Assembly (NCBI RefSeq): GCF_009754945.1 | Contig: NZ_WPIN01000001.1 | Coordinates: 434,001 to 498,000, forward strand | Origin: Spirosoma arboris | GTDB taxonomy: Bacteria > Bacteroidota > Bacteroidia > Cytophagales > Spirosomataceae | Direction of reading: 5' to 3' | DNA: 64,000 bases | In this document: piece by piece, positions 15,831-25,154 of the stretch | How positions within the stretch are numbered: position 1 is the stretch's first letter | Layout: each line of letters begins with the position of its first letter | The notes under the pieces: model-generated | Told to the model about the DNA's origin: nothing | Database searches by the model: none | Seen by the model: the letters and a program-made list of their open reading frames with translations, nothing else | Made by a program: the position numbers and the translations under genes

Positions 15831-15859
15831 GTTCTCGCTTGGCAAAGCCAAGCGAGAAC
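15831..15859. terminator. second perfect hairpin between the same convergent genes
   Basis: 13-bp perfect arms (GTTCTCGCTTGGC / GCCAAGCGAGAAC) with a 3-nt loop (AAA). It is only 3 bp from the 62-bp palindrome and 13 bp from the end of the DUF1735 gene. Probably part of a bidirectional terminator. Confidence 0.65.
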
Positions 15860-15871
15860 ATTGATAAACTG

Positions 15872-16390
15872 TTACTTCGTCAATGAAACGACCAGAATTT
15901 GCGTATGGTAATTTGCACTGATGACCACATTGCTGGGCACCGTTGTAATGCTAATAGGTATCGCGTAAGGACCACCCGTTGCAGGTACTTGTGTACCTAC
16001 GAAATTAACATTTACTGTAGCAATACGCTGACCTGCCGTAACCGTCACCATCGGATTCGTTAACTGGAAAGCGGCTGCTGGCGGAATCGTATAATTTGTT
16101 TTGTTGGCCGTGTTATACGCCGTCAAAGCTGCCTGATCGATGGCTACCGTTACCGGGACATCCTGAGATGGTGGATTAGGCGACGCAATATTAATGTCGA
16201 CCGGAGCCACAAGCGATGTACTGGTGGCTGATACGGCCACCGTTTTTAGGATGCTCCGGTTGGCTACATAAGGAATTTCGGCTACGTAGCCAGCACTGGC
16301 GAAATCGACAAAGTGTTCGTCGTCTTTAAGGCACGAAGTCAGTCCAACTGCCAAACTCGCGGCCACGATAATATGAAATAACTTGTTCAT
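15872..16390 (-). CDS. DUF1735-type lipoprotein
   Basis: A 172-residue lipoprotein with a signal peptide and lipobox (VGLTSC, Cys about residue 20), then one beta-sandwich of the DUF1735 type with the usual VTVAIDQAALTAYNTANKT motif. Such proteins accompany SusC/SusD pairs and are thought to bind glycans at the cell surface. The start at 16390 gives a compact signal peptide; an upstream ATG at 16417, overlapping the susD stop codon, is possible. It is the last gene of the minus-strand susC-susD-DUF1735 set. Confidence 0.82.
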   Translation of the reverse strand: MNKLFHIIVAASLAVGLTSCLKDDEHFVDFASAGYVAEIPYVANRSILKTVAVSATSTSLVAPVDINIASPNPPSQDVPVTVAIDQAALTAYNTANKTNYTIPPAAAFQLTNPMVTVTAGQRIATVNVNFVGTQVPATGGPYAIPISITTVPSNVVISANYHTQILVVSLTK

Positions 16391-16416
16391 GGTTGTTTGC
16401 TTGTTTTGGTTAGGCA

Positions 16417-17925
16417 TTACTTCTCCCAGAAGATTTTGCTCGTAAACTGATTAATGGTGCCCTGAGCAGCTACGTTAGCTGCGTTATTGCTGTATTCCGA
16501 AGTCGGATAAAGCAACCGAAGCGGGATTTGCTTCACCGTTGTGCTTGGGTCCTGCGAGATAGGAACAGCAGCTGGTAAGCCCAACCGGCGATAATCCGAC
16601 CAGGCTTCAAAGGGTGCTGTCCCATTTTCTGAAGCCCATTTCTGCGTAATAATCGCTTCGATCTTATTGGTCGATGCATCCCAGTTTACGTCATTCAAGC
16701 CCGCTTGTGAATAGTAAGTGGTTGCTTCAGCAGCTGTACGTCCTACATTGATGAATGACTCCGTAATTGCTGACTGGTACAAAGTTTTGGGATCATCCGT
16801 GATCCAGCCCCGTTGTGCTGCTTCTGCCTGCATAAACAGACTTTCGTGCGATTGCAGAATCGGCGAGCGTTGATCGACACTCTTCAATATGCCCGGCCCA
16901 ACATCTGAAACCAGACTATTTACCAACACATCCGTAGTACCAAAAAGAGTACCGTTGAAGGTAGTTGTCGTTCCTGCTACTGGTCTGTAATAGGCACCCA
17001 GGCGAGGATCGTTGGTGCTCTTGTAAAACGTGATTCCGTACAAATTCCCTTTATACTGGTTATTGAGCGTTGTTGGATTACCATTGATCGCATAAAACGC
17101 ACCGTATAACGGATTCTGCATGTTTTGCGAGTTTGTGTAACCTGGACTTACACTCGCGTTTTCACCTGCACCTAAGAAGCCATTGCCCGATGCTTTAATA
17201 GTTGCCAACTGCGTTTGGATGAACGAAGCCCGATCGGTTTTCTCCGACTGACGAAGCAGCATGCGTAGTTTAAGGGTATTGGCAAACTTGAGCCACTTAT
17301 TGATATCACCCTGAAACATGATGTCATTTGCACCTGGATTAAGGGTACCATCTCCTTTGCCTAGCAGCGCTATCCCAGCGTCAATTTGCTTAAACAGATC
17401 GTCGTAAATGTCCTGCGCCTTGTCATATTTAGGCAGAATATTACCCGTACCCTGCAAAGCAGAAGTATAAGGTATATCGCCGTAGGTATCCACCAGAAGC
17501 TGGAAATGCAGGGCTTTCATGATTTTTGCCATACCCTGCAAAAGGGGTTGTCCTAGTGCAGCTGCCTGAGTATCTACATAATTATAGTTTTTCAGGTTGA
17601 GGTAAGCGCTCGTCCAGACACTGTTATTGAAACCTTGCGTGAACTGATAGTTTTTATCCGATGTGGCAATCGAATAGTTACCACTCCAGTTCCAGTACCC
17701 CATCCACAAATTCAGGAAATAGAAGCTACCTGCGGCCCCACTAGGCGCATTGCCGGTAAGATACCAACCCGTAGTAGCCAGCGCATCAGGCAAAACCAAT
17801 TGTGGAGTAGCTGCCGTAACCTGGTTTGGGTTGTTATTAACGTCGAGGTAATCGCTTTTGCAGCCAGCTACTACAGCCAGCAGTACAGCCAGCATACCGG
17901 CTGTCAGTCGTTTTATATGAATCAT
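16417..17925 (-). CDS. SusD/RagB-like outer-membrane lipoprotein
   Basis: A 502-residue surface lipoprotein that partners SusC to capture nutrients. It has a lipobox (VVAGC, Cys about 22) followed by KSDYLDVNNNPNQ, the typical start of the SusD-like type 2 group. Conserved features include the helical TPR-like core (LQGMAKIMKALHFQLLVDTYGDIPYT) and the C-terminal EAWSDYRRLGLP. It lies 21 bp after the susC gene at 17947-21240. The ligand is unknown; no hydrolase is encoded on this strand next to it. Confidence 0.92.
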   Translation of the reverse strand: MIHIKRLTAGMLAVLLAVVAGCKSDYLDVNNNPNQVTAATPQLVLPDALATTGWYLTGNAPSGAAGSFYFLNLWMGYWNWSGNYSIATSDKNYQFTQGFNNSVWTSAYLNLKNYNYVDTQAAALGQPLLQGMAKIMKALHFQLLVDTYGDIPYTSALQGTGNILPKYDKAQDIYDDLFKQIDAGIALLGKGDGTLNPGANDIMFQGDINKWLKFANTLKLRMLLRQSEKTDRASFIQTQLATIKASGNGFLGAGENASVSPGYTNSQNMQNPLYGAFYAINGNPTTLNNQYKGNLYGITFYKSTNDPRLGAYYRPVAGTTTTFNGTLFGTTDVLVNSLVSDVGPGILKSVDQRSPILQSHESLFMQAEAAQRGWITDDPKTLYQSAITESFINVGRTAAEATTYYSQAGLNDVNWDASTNKIEAIITQKWASENGTAPFEAWSDYRRLGLPAAVPISQDPSTTVKQIPLRLLYPTSEYSNNAANVAAQGTINQFTSKIFWEK

Positions 17926-17946
17926 TGTTGTTTGCTGATTAAGTTC

Positions 17947-20900
17947 TTAAAAACCAAAACTGAGCCGGAATCCATAGAGACGCGTCGGTGGCGTCTGATA
18001 TTCAGTTGTTGTACCAACTGCATTGCTGGTATCATTGGCATTGGAGCCCCCAGAGAACTCAGGATCTGTAAATACGTTCGTTTTGGGACGTAGCATAATC
18101 AGATTCCGACCTGTCAGCGCAATATTTAGCGACTTAATAAACTTGGTGTAATTGATAATCCGGCTCGGAATGTTGTAGCTCAGAACTACCTCACGAAGTT
18201 TCCAGAAGTCAGCGCTTGTTACGTAGCTGGAAGCTGCGTTATGGTAGCCCGAGTTTGTCCAGAAAACCAGGTTGCCATCTTTAGTGGTCACGTTCGTATT
18301 GGGCGTAACACTGGCTGTAGTACCATCTGGGTTGTTGGTCACCAGTACCGAATTTGGGAACACGAAATTCTGCCGGCCTGCATAGGTTGACCGAATACCA
18401 GCTCCTGTAAATTCGAGCGCATTGCCGAGGGCATTGTAGATGACAGCGCCACCACGATACTCAACAACCGCCGATAACGTCAGACCTTTGAACTTAAACG
18501 TATTCGTCAGGCCGAAGCGGTATTTAGGCTGCGTTGTACCGGCATACTTGAGCGTTGGGTCCAGAATAGGATAACCCGTAGCATCAACTACAGGTCGGCC
18601 AGCGTACTGTCCGGATGGGTCGTAGTTAGGTGCTTTCGGATCGGTTGACTGGACGCGTTGAATGTCGCTGACAAACAAAGCTGGATAGGCATACCCCTTG
18701 GCTGCGTATACATTTGACGCTCCGCCAGCCAGGTTCGGCCGGTATGGATCACTTCCGTAGGGGATATTGATACGAGGAAGATCCTGATACAAATCAGTTA
18801 CCTTGCTTTCCAGGTAGGTGAAATTTGCGTTAAGATCCCACGTAAAACCACCTGCATTTACTAACGGACGTATCGTACGCAAATCCAGCTCAAAGCCCTG
18901 ATTTTTCATCGTGCCTGTGTTGATCAAAGCTGTAGAGTAGCCTGTTGCCTGCGATATGCCGATCGGTACAGTCTGATTCGTAGTCAGCGTGTTGTAATAA
19001 ACGGCTTCGAAATTGAACCGGTCAAATAAACCCAACTCAATACCCACTTCCCGACTGTTGGTAAACTCGGGTTTCAGGTTCGGATCATTCTGCTGATTGC
19101 TCTGTTCAAAACCTGCCTGACTACCGAATGGGAAGCCTGTACCCGGATTAAACACATTTTGCAGTTGGTAAGGAGCAACGTTTACCTGGCCTACTTTAGA
19201 CAAACCTCCCCGAATTTTGGCGTAGCTAAGCACGCTATTGCTTTTCAGGGCCGGAATCAATTCGGTTAACACCACCGACGCATCGACGCTTGGGTAAAAG
19301 AACGAACGATTGCTGGGAGCTAATAGAGAAGTCCAGTCATTGCGACCCGTTGCGTGAACGAATAACGCATTTTTGTAGCCCAGCGTAAGGTCACCAAATA
19401 CACCCTGTAATCGGCTTTGGCTGCTGTATTCCGCCAGCGTAGCATTCCCCAATCGGTTGGCAACGTTATATGTACCCGGTACAACAAGTGCACCGGCATA
19501 GTCGTACGTGGTTCGTAAGTACTCCTGCCGCGTCTGTTGACCCAGAATCAGTTTGGTTGAGAAATCGCCAAATGTAGGGCTCAGAGTAACGAGCAGGTCG
19601 CCCGTGAAGCGTGTTTTTAACTGAGTGGCATCCTGCACGCTGGCATTGGTATGACCACCCGCCGATGAAGCAATGTTGCCTGCTTCCCAGGGGTCGCCAG
19701 TGGCATAATCAGAAAACGTTACGTCGGCAATATGCGCTTTCAGCTGAGAGTTATAAACTTGGCCACCAACCCGATACAATACACTCAGCCAATTGGTGAA
19801 TTTATAGGCTACATCTGCCGATCCTTGGATGGTATATAGATCTGTAATTTTTCGCGAATTGTCGCCCGTTATCTGCCAGTATGGATTTGGATAATAAGCA
19901 TTGTAATAGCCATTTACATCACCATAAGGAGACGTAATATCGTTGAGCGGATAGCTATTCAACGGTGCCTGTGGCTGCTGATTCAGGACGTTCCAGTATA
20001 CAGGGCGGTTCTGATTAAAGTCGCCATTCTCCGTATTAGTATTCTGATAGGAGAACTGCACACCTGCATTCGCAGTAAACTTATCGACGGCTCGGCCACC
20101 TTTAATACTGATGTTGGTTCGCTGATACTTATCATTCGGCACAACACCTTTCTGATCCACCCGCTGTAAGCTCAACCCGAAATAATTCAGATTATCGCCG
20201 ATGCGGTACGAAATGTCGTGCTGCTGTGTAACGCCCGTATTGAAAAACGCCTTACGAGGATCTTTAGATGGGGCTGAATAGGGAACTTTCAGCGTATCGA
20301 GCCGAACATTTCCGTTGGCGTCCCGGATCTGAACACCATAACCAAGCGGTTGAATCGATCCATCGAAAGGGCTTCCGAACTGCTGGTTTTCGTAAGGAAC
20401 ATACGTACGCGCGTAGTTGCGGTCGAAAAACGGAACGCCTTCTCCGCCATTCGCTCCAAATTGAGTCTGTAGTCCGGGCATGTATGAAATGCTCTCGAAC
20501 TGCGTGTTATTCGTGTAGGTAATCTGAGGTTTGTTGTTTTGAGCGCCCCGTTTTGTCGTAATGATGAGGGCTCCATTGGATGCATCTGATCCGTATAGAG
20601 CTGCTGCGCTGGGTCCTTTTAGTACAGTTGTATTTTCAATATCATTTGGGTTAATAGATGTTAAGAAGGTGATGTCTGATATAACACCATCAACAATCAA
20701 TAAAGCCTGGTTATTACCGAGAAAGGACCGGTTACCCCGTAAAGTAAGTCGGACACCCGCTCCCACACCGTTGTTGGTCGTGCTGATTTGAAGACCAGAA
20801 ACCTTGGCGGTTAATCCATTCGCCACATTAATAGGGGCTGCCTGAGTAATTTGAGCATTGCTGATTCGGGCAATTGACGTCCCGATCTCCCGTTCTGTAC

Positions 20901-21240
20901 GCTGAATACCAAAACCCGTGACGACCACTTCATTTAGTGTTGATGCATCCGCAGCTAAAACAACATTGATTGTGCTTTGACTACCCACAACGACGTCCTG
21001 AGATTTGAATCCAACAAATGAGAATGTTAAGGTTGTGTTAGCTCCCACATTGATTCGGTAATTCCCGTTTACATCGGTGGTTGTACCTCGACTGGCACCT
21101 TTAACGACGACACTCACACCTGGCAGACCAGACCCATCGTCTGACGAAGTCACGCGCCCTGTTACAGCCGCATCCTGAGCCAATAATGGCAAGCAGAAAA
21201 GGAGCGAAAGTAACCAGCTTCCAATTAGAATTTTTCTCAT
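17947..21240 (-). CDS. SusC/RagA family TonB-linked outer-membrane transporter
   Basis: A 1097-residue TonB-dependent transporter. In order: signal peptide (to LLAQ, residue 22), carboxypeptidase-like regulatory domain (about 25-100, VTGRVTSSDDGSGLPGVSV), TonB box region (STLNEVVVTGFG), plug (about 115-235, with GVRLTLRGNRSFLGNNQALLIVDGV and GALIITTKRG), and a 22-strand barrel ending RLYGFRLSFGF with a terminal aromatic residue. It moves a ligand captured by the SusD lipoprotein downstream. It is divergent from the second susC at 21902, a paralogue with the same order of domains. Confidence 0.95.
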   Translation of the reverse strand: MRKILIGSWLLSLLFCLPLLAQDAAVTGRVTSSDDGSGLPGVSVVVKGASRGTTTDVNGNYRINVGANTTLTFSFVGFKSQDVVVGSQSTINVVLAADASTLNEVVVTGFGIQRTEREIGTSIARISNAQITQAAPINVANGLTAKVSGLQISTTNNGVGAGVRLTLRGNRSFLGNNQALLIVDGVISDITFLTSINPNDIENTTVLKGPSAAALYGSDASNGALIITTKRGAQNNKPQITYTNNTQFESISYMPGLQTQFGANGGEGVPFFDRNYARTYVPYENQQFGSPFDGSIQPLGYGVQIRDANGNVRLDTLKVPYSAPSKDPRKAFFNTGVTQQHDISYRIGDNLNYFGLSLQRVDQKGVVPNDKYQRTNISIKGGRAVDKFTANAGVQFSYQNTNTENGDFNQNRPVYWNVLNQQPQAPLNSYPLNDITSPYGDVNGYYNAYYPNPYWQITGDNSRKITDLYTIQGSADVAYKFTNWLSVLYRVGGQVYNSQLKAHIADVTFSDYATGDPWEAGNIASSAGGHTNASVQDATQLKTRFTGDLLVTLSPTFGDFSTKLILGQQTRQEYLRTTYDYAGALVVPGTYNVANRLGNATLAEYSSQSRLQGVFGDLTLGYKNALFVHATGRNDWTSLLAPSNRSFFYPSVDASVVLTELIPALKSNSVLSYAKIRGGLSKVGQVNVAPYQLQNVFNPGTGFPFGSQAGFEQSNQQNDPNLKPEFTNSREVGIELGLFDRFNFEAVYYNTLTTNQTVPIGISQATGYSTALINTGTMKNQGFELDLRTIRPLVNAGGFTWDLNANFTYLESKVTDLYQDLPRINIPYGSDPYRPNLAGGASNVYAAKGYAYPALFVSDIQRVQSTDPKAPNYDPSGQYAGRPVVDATGYPILDPTLKYAGTTQPKYRFGLTNTFKFKGLTLSAVVEYRGGAVIYNALGNALEFTGAGIRSTYAGRQNFVFPNSVLVTNNPDGTTASVTPNTNVTTKDGNLVFWTNSGYHNAASSYVTSADFWKLREVVLSYNIPSRIINYTKFIKSLNIALTGRNLIMLRPKTNVFTDPEFSGGSNANDTSNAVGTTTEYQTPPTRLYGFRLSFGF

Positions 21241-21901
21241 ATGTGTTGATGGAAAAATTGTGAAATAATAAAGTTAAGAAATGTAAAATTTATCCTGTTT
21301 TAATGCCAAGATATGGTAATAAGCTGGTAATATAAGGCCGATCTGCTTGAAAAAAAACCAGCTGACAAACCAGTTATTTGCCCGATTTATGGATTGAAGG
21401 AATTGTATTTTTAGGTGATTATACTTAAGGTAGAAGCTACGGGAGATAACGATAGTAAGGATTATATTGATAGATAATTCTCATTATTTCGATATAATCT
21501 ATATATTATATCGAATGTCAGTATTTTCTAGTTATTTTATAATAATTGTGAGCTATGCACTGAAAACCGTTTTTCTACCTGAAAATCAGCTTTCAGGAAG
21601 TAATAACAGCTCTAAGAAGAAAATGGGTGGTCTAGGTCACCAGTTTTTTACTTATTTTAATGTGAATTGATATGTGTGTTAAATTATAATTAAAGAATAA
21701 AAAATATAATTTAATCTTTATTTTGAAAAGAAAATATGTACTTATTGAAAATTGCCAAATAATATTTTGCTAATGAGAAAGTATGTGCTTTTTAGTTGAT
21801 TGTTTTATGAATTTGAAAAAATGTTGTGTTTAATGTTTTTTTAATAAATTTGATTTAGTTTTTATACTTAAGTATCACTTCTTAACTTAAAACAACGTTC
21901 T
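21241..21901. other. 661-bp AT-rich divergent promoter region between two susC genes
   Basis: No protein-coding gene is supported here; a 67-codon frame at 21467-21670 has no recognisable features. The region becomes very AT-rich toward 21902. It contains a perfect dyad (21488-21515, listed separately). Promoters for both susC genes must lie here, but I cannot assign -33/-7 pairs with confidence. Confidence 0.6.
21488..21515. promoter_or_regulatory. 11-bp perfect dyad, candidate regulator site
   Basis: TTCGATATAAT (21488-21498) and ATTATATCGAA (21505-21515) form a perfect inverted repeat around 6 nt. It is roughly central between the divergent susC genes (248 bp and 387 bp from the starts). 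The size fits a dimeric DNA-binding protein. Confidence 0.45.
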
Positions 21902-24900
21902 ATGCGTAAATTTTTACTAACACAGCTCTTACTGTGTTTTTTCGCTATTCCATTGCTTGCTCAAAACAGGGCCATCACTGGAAAGATCACTTCATCAGAA
22001 GACGGCTCTCCCCTGCCAGGTGTTACTATCCTTCTTAAAGGAACGAATCAGGGAACAACGACTAGTTCAGACGGTACCTTCCAGATTAATGCAACAAAAG
22101 GTGACGTATTGCAAGTAAGCTTTATTGGTTTTGCTACCGAAAGTGTTAAGATTGAGAATCAGAGTTCTGTTAATCTTGCGCTGAAACCTGATGCTTCACA
22201 GCTTCAGGAAATTGTGGTAACGGCCCAGGGTATTCGGAAAAATCAGCGGGAAATTGGGTACGCTATTTCTAAAGTAGCTACCGAAGACGTAACCGTTGGC
22301 CGGTCTCCGCAATTAGCGCAGGCTCTTTCCGGAAAAGTAACTGGTCTGGCCGTCTATAACGTTAACAACAGCGTTGATCCAGCCGTGAAAATCGTTTTGC
22401 GTGGTTATCGCTCTCTAACCGGTAATAACGAAGCTCTGGTCGTACTTGATGGTATGCAGACGACTTCGACCGTCTTGTCTACGATCAACCCCAATGACAT
22501 TGAGAGTGTTTCCATTCTGAAAGGTGGTCAGGCAGCTACGCTGTATGGATCATCAGGTATCAATGGAGCCCTGATCATTACAACCAAAAAGGGCGCAAAA
22601 GGCAAGTTGAAAGTGTCGTATTCAAACAGTACGAACTTTGAACAAATCAGCTTCCTTCCTCAGATTCAGGATAAATACGGCTCTGGCTCGCACTATGCTA
22701 CTGCATTCGGTACAACAGGGTATCAGACCGATTATCTGCAGCGTATGAAAGATAACTGGCGCGCCTACGAAAACCAGCAGTTTGGAGATCCTTTTGATGG
22801 TTCAATCCGGATTCAGGGACGTACTGCCGAAGATGGTAGCCAGCTCCTGATTCCGTATTCAGCAGTTCCAGATGCGCGCCGGAAAGCCTTTAATACAGGC
22901 GTTTCGGTGAATAACCAGGTCAATTTCCAGGGTGGCGATGAAACGAGTTCGTTCTACATGTCGATTGAGAATCAGTCGGTAAATGGTATTGTTCCGAATG
23001 ACAAGAGTGTCCGTACAGGTACACGTCTGTCGGCTACGAAAGAGTATGGTAAACTGACTGCCAGCTTTAACGCAGGCTATGTACAGGGTGTATATAATCG
23101 TACGTCGTCAGACTTCTATAATAACGTACTGAATCAGCCAGCCAACTTACCCCTGAGTGACTTGCGCGATTGGCGGAACAATCCGCTGGCGAATCCGAAT
23201 GGCTTTTATAACGATTATTATAACAACCCCTATTTTGAGGCCGATAACAACCGGTTGAACTACAAGGATGCCAACCTGAACGGTAACTTGAACCTTACGC
23301 TCAAAGCAACCAACTGGCTGTCGTTCACGAACCGGGTGGGTGTTATGAACAACTCACGGACGGGTAAAAATACGACTGGTAAGTTTACGTATTCTGACTG
23401 GGCTAAAACCAAATCCTATATCCCGGCTCCCTTCTATCGGGATGGTGATGGCACAGGTATCTATCGGGCCATTACAGATATTCCAGGTTCTGTAATGGAC
23501 TATTCGGGTACAGAAAATGTCATTAACAACGAATTCCAGATTCAGTTAGCGAAGGATTTTGGTCCGTTGTCAAATCGATTGATTTTGGGTAACAGCTTGT
23601 ATCAGCGCACCACTAACAATATTGCTGTAGGATCAAGCTCCATCGTGGTTCCCGATGTATATAACGTATCGAACCGGCAAGGTATCCTGACAGGTGGTCA
23701 GATTCTTACTCAAGAGCGCCGTTTGGGCTATTATGCTGACTTGACGATGAACTATAAGAACTTCCTGATTTTGAACGGTTCGTTCCGCTTCGATCAGACG
23801 TCTAAGTTCTACAAGCCAACTCGTGCGTCTAACTTCTGGTCATATCCGTATTATGGAGCAGCCGTTTCGTTTATTGCCACCGACGCTTTCCCAAGCATCA
23901 AGAGTGAGTTCCTGAACTATTTTAAGTTACGGGCTAACTATAACAAAAACGCTAACGACAACATTCCGTTATACGGCTTAGATCTGACCTATCCAAACGG
24001 AACTGGATTCCCTTATGGTAACACGGTTGGTCTAACAGTTGGTAACGTTCTACCTGATCCCAACCTCAAACCTGAAACGGTTTATTCTTCCGAAATTGGG
24101 GGTGAATTCCAATTGCTGAACAACCGCATCAATATTGATGTATCGGCTTACACGCAAACGTCAAAAGGACAGGTCATTACGGTTCGGGTTCCTAACTCAA
24201 CAGGTTTCAGTAACCTGCTGATTAACGTTGGTGAAACCAAGAACTGGGGTTATGAAGCTGAATTGAAGTATTTGATTGCCAGAGGTGGTAAATTCTCATG
24301 GGATGCTAGTGTTCGTTACTCGTACAACGACAACAAAGTTGTTGACCTCTATCCAGGTATCAACGAATTCCAGATTGGTGGTTTCTCGTACGCCAATACC
24401 AACGTAATCAAAGATTCCCGTTTCCCGATCCTGAAAACAGATGGCTATCAGTATGCTCCAGATAATTCTGGCCGCATTCTGGCAAACGCAACGACAGGTT
24501 ACCCATTACGTAATACGTCGTTATTGCCTCGGGGTGGTGTTCTACCTCGTCACATTGCTGGTTTAGGTTCCAAAATGGAATATGGTAACTTCGGCTTTAC
24601 GTTTAACTTCGAGTATCGGGGTGGTAACGTAATGTTCAGTGACTTGGGCCGTCAGATGACTTTCACCGGAACGGGTAAATGGACTGAAGATCGTGCTCCT
24701 CACGTTTTCCCGAACTCGGCCATTCTGAATGCCGATGGCAGTGTGTCGCCTAACACGACGAACGTTCGTGAAGCTGAATATTCTCTGTGGGTAGATAACT
24801 ACCGGTTAATTTCAGAGGCCTTTGTTACACCAGCCTGGTTCATCAAACTCCGGGACATTAACCTGTCGTATCGTTTACCACAAAGCCTGCTGGGTAAAAC

Positions 24901-25132
24901 GAAGATTTTCTCCGGCGCCAGTATTGCAGTCTATGGGCGGAATTTGATCACAATCGTAGACAAGCTGAACTACTATACAGATCCTGAATTCAGTTATCAG
25001 GGTAACCCTGCACCAGGTAGCCAGGCCACTGCAGTACCTACAACGAACTCATCTGTTGGTATTGGTATCAATACGACGGGTCAAACTCCCCCAGTACGCC
25101 AGTACGGTGTAAACATCAACCTGACATTCTAG
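21902..25132 (+). CDS. SusC/RagA family TonB-linked outer-membrane transporter
   Basis: A 1076-residue TonB-dependent transporter: signal peptide (to LLAQ), carboxypeptidase-like domain (about 24-98, ITGKITSSEDGSPLPGVTI), TonB box region (QLQEIVVTAQG), plug (about 115-230) and barrel with terminal phenylalanine (GVNINLTF). It is a clear paralogue of the transporter at 17947-21240, sharing REIG after the TonB box, the LKGxxAAxLYGS plug motif and the FxFKxxxRGG barrel motif. The SusD-like gene follows after 22 bp. Both pairs start from the same divergent region. Confidence 0.95.
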   Translation: MRKFLLTQLLLCFFAIPLLAQNRAITGKITSSEDGSPLPGVTILLKGTNQGTTTSSDGTFQINATKGDVLQVSFIGFATESVKIENQSSVNLALKPDASQLQEIVVTAQGIRKNQREIGYAISKVATEDVTVGRSPQLAQALSGKVTGLAVYNVNNSVDPAVKIVLRGYRSLTGNNEALVVLDGMQTTSTVLSTINPNDIESVSILKGGQAATLYGSSGINGALIITTKKGAKGKLKVSYSNSTNFEQISFLPQIQDKYGSGSHYATAFGTTGYQTDYLQRMKDNWRAYENQQFGDPFDGSIRIQGRTAEDGSQLLIPYSAVPDARRKAFNTGVSVNNQVNFQGGDETSSFYMSIENQSVNGIVPNDKSVRTGTRLSATKEYGKLTASFNAGYVQGVYNRTSSDFYNNVLNQPANLPLSDLRDWRNNPLANPNGFYNDYYNNPYFEADNNRLNYKDANLNGNLNLTLKATNWLSFTNRVGVMNNSRTGKNTTGKFTYSDWAKTKSYIPAPFYRDGDGTGIYRAITDIPGSVMDYSGTENVINNEFQIQLAKDFGPLSNRLILGNSLYQRTTNNIAVGSSSIVVPDVYNVSNRQGILTGGQILTQERRLGYYADLTMNYKNFLILNGSFRFDQTSKFYKPTRASNFWSYPYYGAAVSFIATDAFPSIKSEFLNYFKLRANYNKNANDNIPLYGLDLTYPNGTGFPYGNTVGLTVGNVLPDPNLKPETVYSSEIGGEFQLLNNRINIDVSAYTQTSKGQVITVRVPNSTGFSNLLINVGETKNWGYEAELKYLIARGGKFSWDASVRYSYNDNKVVDLYPGINEFQIGGFSYANTNVIKDSRFPILKTDGYQYAPDNSGRILANATTGYPLRNTSLLPRGGVLPRHIAGLGSKMEYGNFGFTFNFEYRGGNVMFSDLGRQMTFTGTGKWTEDRAPHVFPNSAILNADGSVSPNTTNVREAEYSLWVDNYRLISEAFVTPAWFIKLRDINLSYRLPQSLLGKTKIFSGASIAVYGRNLITIVDKLNYYTDPEFSYQGNPAPGSQATAVPTTNSSVGIGINTTGQTPPVRQYGVNINLTF

Positions 25133-25154
25133 TAAAAAGCAACACAGAACTAAT

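Noticed and set aside
21467..21670. 67-codon plus-strand frame between the divergent susC genes
   Set aside because: It overlaps the dyad and AT-rich promoter region, and its composition is not protein-like; considered intergenic.
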